Shown: piece after piece, positions 63,205 through 64,000 of the stretch
Numbering within the stretch: position 1 is the stretch's first letter
How the letters are laid out: each line of letters opens with the position of its first letter
NCBI RefSeq assembly: GCF_900129305.1
Contig: NZ_FQVB01000016.1
Span: forward strand, 1 to 64,000
Source of the DNA: Desulfacinum infernum DSM 9756
GTDB taxonomy: Bacteria; Desulfobacterota; Syntrophobacteria; Syntrophobacterales; DSM-9756
Length of the DNA: 64,000 nucleotides
Direction: 5' to 3'
The notes under the pieces: model-generated
What the model was told of the DNA's origin: nothing
What the model saw: only the letters and a program-made list of their open reading frames with translations
Database searches by the model: none
Translations under genes and position numbers: made by a program

Positions 63205-64000
63205 ATGATTCGCAGCGTCATCGCCGGTATCGGCAGTTTCGTGCCGCCGAAGGTGGTCACCAACGATGACCTGGCTCAGAGGATGACCACGAGCGACGAA
63301 TGGATCCAGACCCGCACCGGGATCAGAGAAAGGCGGTTTGCCGAAGAGGGGGTGAGCTGCTCGGACCTGGCCCTGGAAGCCACCCGCAAGGCCCTGGAAG
63401 ATGCGGGCATGACGGCATCCGACATCGACTTCATCATCTTTGCCACCCTGAGCCCCGATCATCACTTCCCGGGAACGGGCTGTTATCTCCAGGCCAAGCT
63501 GGATGCGGCGCCCGTGGGCTGCCTGGACGTGCGCAACCAATGCACCGGCTTCCTCTACTCCCTGGCCACCGCCGATGCCATGATCCGGGCGGGGCTCTAC
63601 CGGAACATCCTCATCGTGGGCTCCGAGGTCCATTCCAGCGCCCTCGACTTTTCCGATACCGGCCGGGACGTGGCGGTTCTTTTCGGAGACGGGGCCGGTG
63701 CCGTGGTGCTTTCGGCGGGGGATGATCCGGAGCGCGGGGTGCTCTACACGGAGCTCCACGCCGACGGGCGTTTCGCCAAGGCACTGCACCTGGACATCTG
63801 GGATATTTCCAAGAAGCCTTACATCACTCCGGAAACGGTGACCAGCGGGGCCATCTGGCCGCGCATGGAAGGAAAGACCGTCTTCAAGCACGCCGTGACG
63901 CGTCTTTGCGAATCCATCGTCCGTACCCTGGAGGTGAACCGGGTCCGCCCGGAAGAGATCAAGTACGTCATTCCGCACCAGGCCAACATGCGCATCAACC
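63205..64000 (+). CDS. fabH: 3-oxoacyl-ACP synthase III (FabH), 3-prime end beyond window
   Basis: The first 265 residues are visible. FabH condenses acetyl-CoA with malonyl-ACP to start fatty acid synthesis. It shows the start IAGIGSFVPPKVVTN, MTTSDEWIQTRTGIRERRFA, the catalytic Cys113 in RNQCTGFLYSLATADA, FGDGAGAVVLSAG, and at the edge IPHQANMRIN with the catalytic His; the last Asn lies outside. AAAGGAG precedes the ATG. DUF374 directly upstream suggests a lipid gene cluster continuing past the window. Confidence 0.95.
   Translation, partial: MIRSVIAGIGSFVPPKVVTNDDLAQRMTTSDEWIQTRTGIRERRFAEEGVSCSDLALEATRKALEDAGMTASDIDFIIFATLSPDHHFPGTGCYLQAKLDAAPVGCLDVRNQCTGFLYSLATADAMIRAGLYRNILIVGSEVHSSALDFSDTGRDVAVLFGDGAGAVVLSAGDDPERGVLYTELHADGRFAKALHLDIWDISKKPYITPETVTSGAIWPRMEGKTVFKHAVTRLCESIVRTLEVNRVRPEEIKYVIPHQANMRIN

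Noticed and set aside
1-64000. CRISPR array or cas genes
   Set aside because: No regularly spaced direct repeats with unique spacers; the repeats seen are dispersed, 140-220 bp and palindromic.

Overview
The window is GC-rich, densely coded DNA. Its gene content points to a strictly anaerobic, Gram-negative member of the Desulfobacterota, probably close to the Syntrophobacterales; this is inferred from gene content, not from a marker-gene search. The pointers are a long HdrA with an HdrD-like partner and MvhD, FdhD, a CoA-disulfide-reductase-like flavoprotein, several chemoreceptors, and a primase / primary sigma factor operon. The most distinctive trait is selenocysteine. Three genes are interrupted in frame by a TGA exactly where the family has an essential cysteine, and each TGA is followed at 22-27 nt by a short stem-loop with a GG-containing loop, as expected of a bacterial SECIS element.

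Layout. 1-300: start of an IS1380-type transposase, cut by the window edge. 0.7-4.1 kb: a sugar kinase / nucleotidyltransferase pair (AmgK/MurU-like) divergent from a NagZ-like hexosaminidase, which together suggest peptidoglycan recycling. 4.1-9.8 kb: amino-acid genes (alaC, hom, a probable homoserine kinase of the phosphoglycerate mutase superfamily, hisA) and a thioesterase. 10.3-14.5 kb: yqeY-dnaG-rpoD. 14.8-16.2 kb: the first selenoprotein gene (minus strand). 16.5-19.9 kb: cold-shock gene, tRNA-Met, nif3, a zinc-ribbon coiled-coil gene, prs. 20.3-26.6 kb: purine/pyrimidine permease, Nudix, fdhD with a cysteine desulfurase, a GNAT enzyme, a LysM amidase lipoprotein, a methyltransferase. 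27-31.8 kb: exported protein, PEP/pyruvate-binding protein, glutamate dehydrogenase. 32.3-35.2 kb: membrane protein, unknown protein, molybdopterin oxidoreductase.

35.4-37.2 kb holds a compact ribosomal-peptide locus: a cobalamin riboswitch, an intrinsic terminator, a 35-residue precursor peptide (CbpA type) and its radical SAM/SPASM enzyme (CbpB type). 37.2-40.7 kb: a chemoreceptor preceded by two paralogous exported single-cache proteins. 41.1-46.9 kb: Hsp20, then an electron-transfer operon (HdrD-like selenoprotein with an N-terminal DNA-binding HTH, HdrA selenoprotein, MvhD, small zinc protein). 47.3-52.4 kb: AsmA-like protein, chemoreceptor, CheW. 52.6-57.4 kb: a cyclic-nucleotide-binding protein converging on a nickel/cobalt ECF transporter (NikL-like, small membrane protein, CbiM, CbiQ, fused CbiO-CbiO) behind a structured leader. 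57.4-64 kb: a degenerate hybrid kinase, a SEC-C protein, shikimate genes aroK and aroQ, an acyltransferase and the start of fabH.

Many intergenic gaps are filled by copies of two related non-coding repeats (about 140 bp type A, about 215 bp type B). They share imperfect terminal inverted repeats beginning GGAG(C/T)(C/T)TGTCCGA, often abut a TA dinucleotide that forms part of the preceding gene's TAG stop, and in one place a type A copy sits inside a type B copy. They look like miniature transposable elements whose transposase is not in the window.
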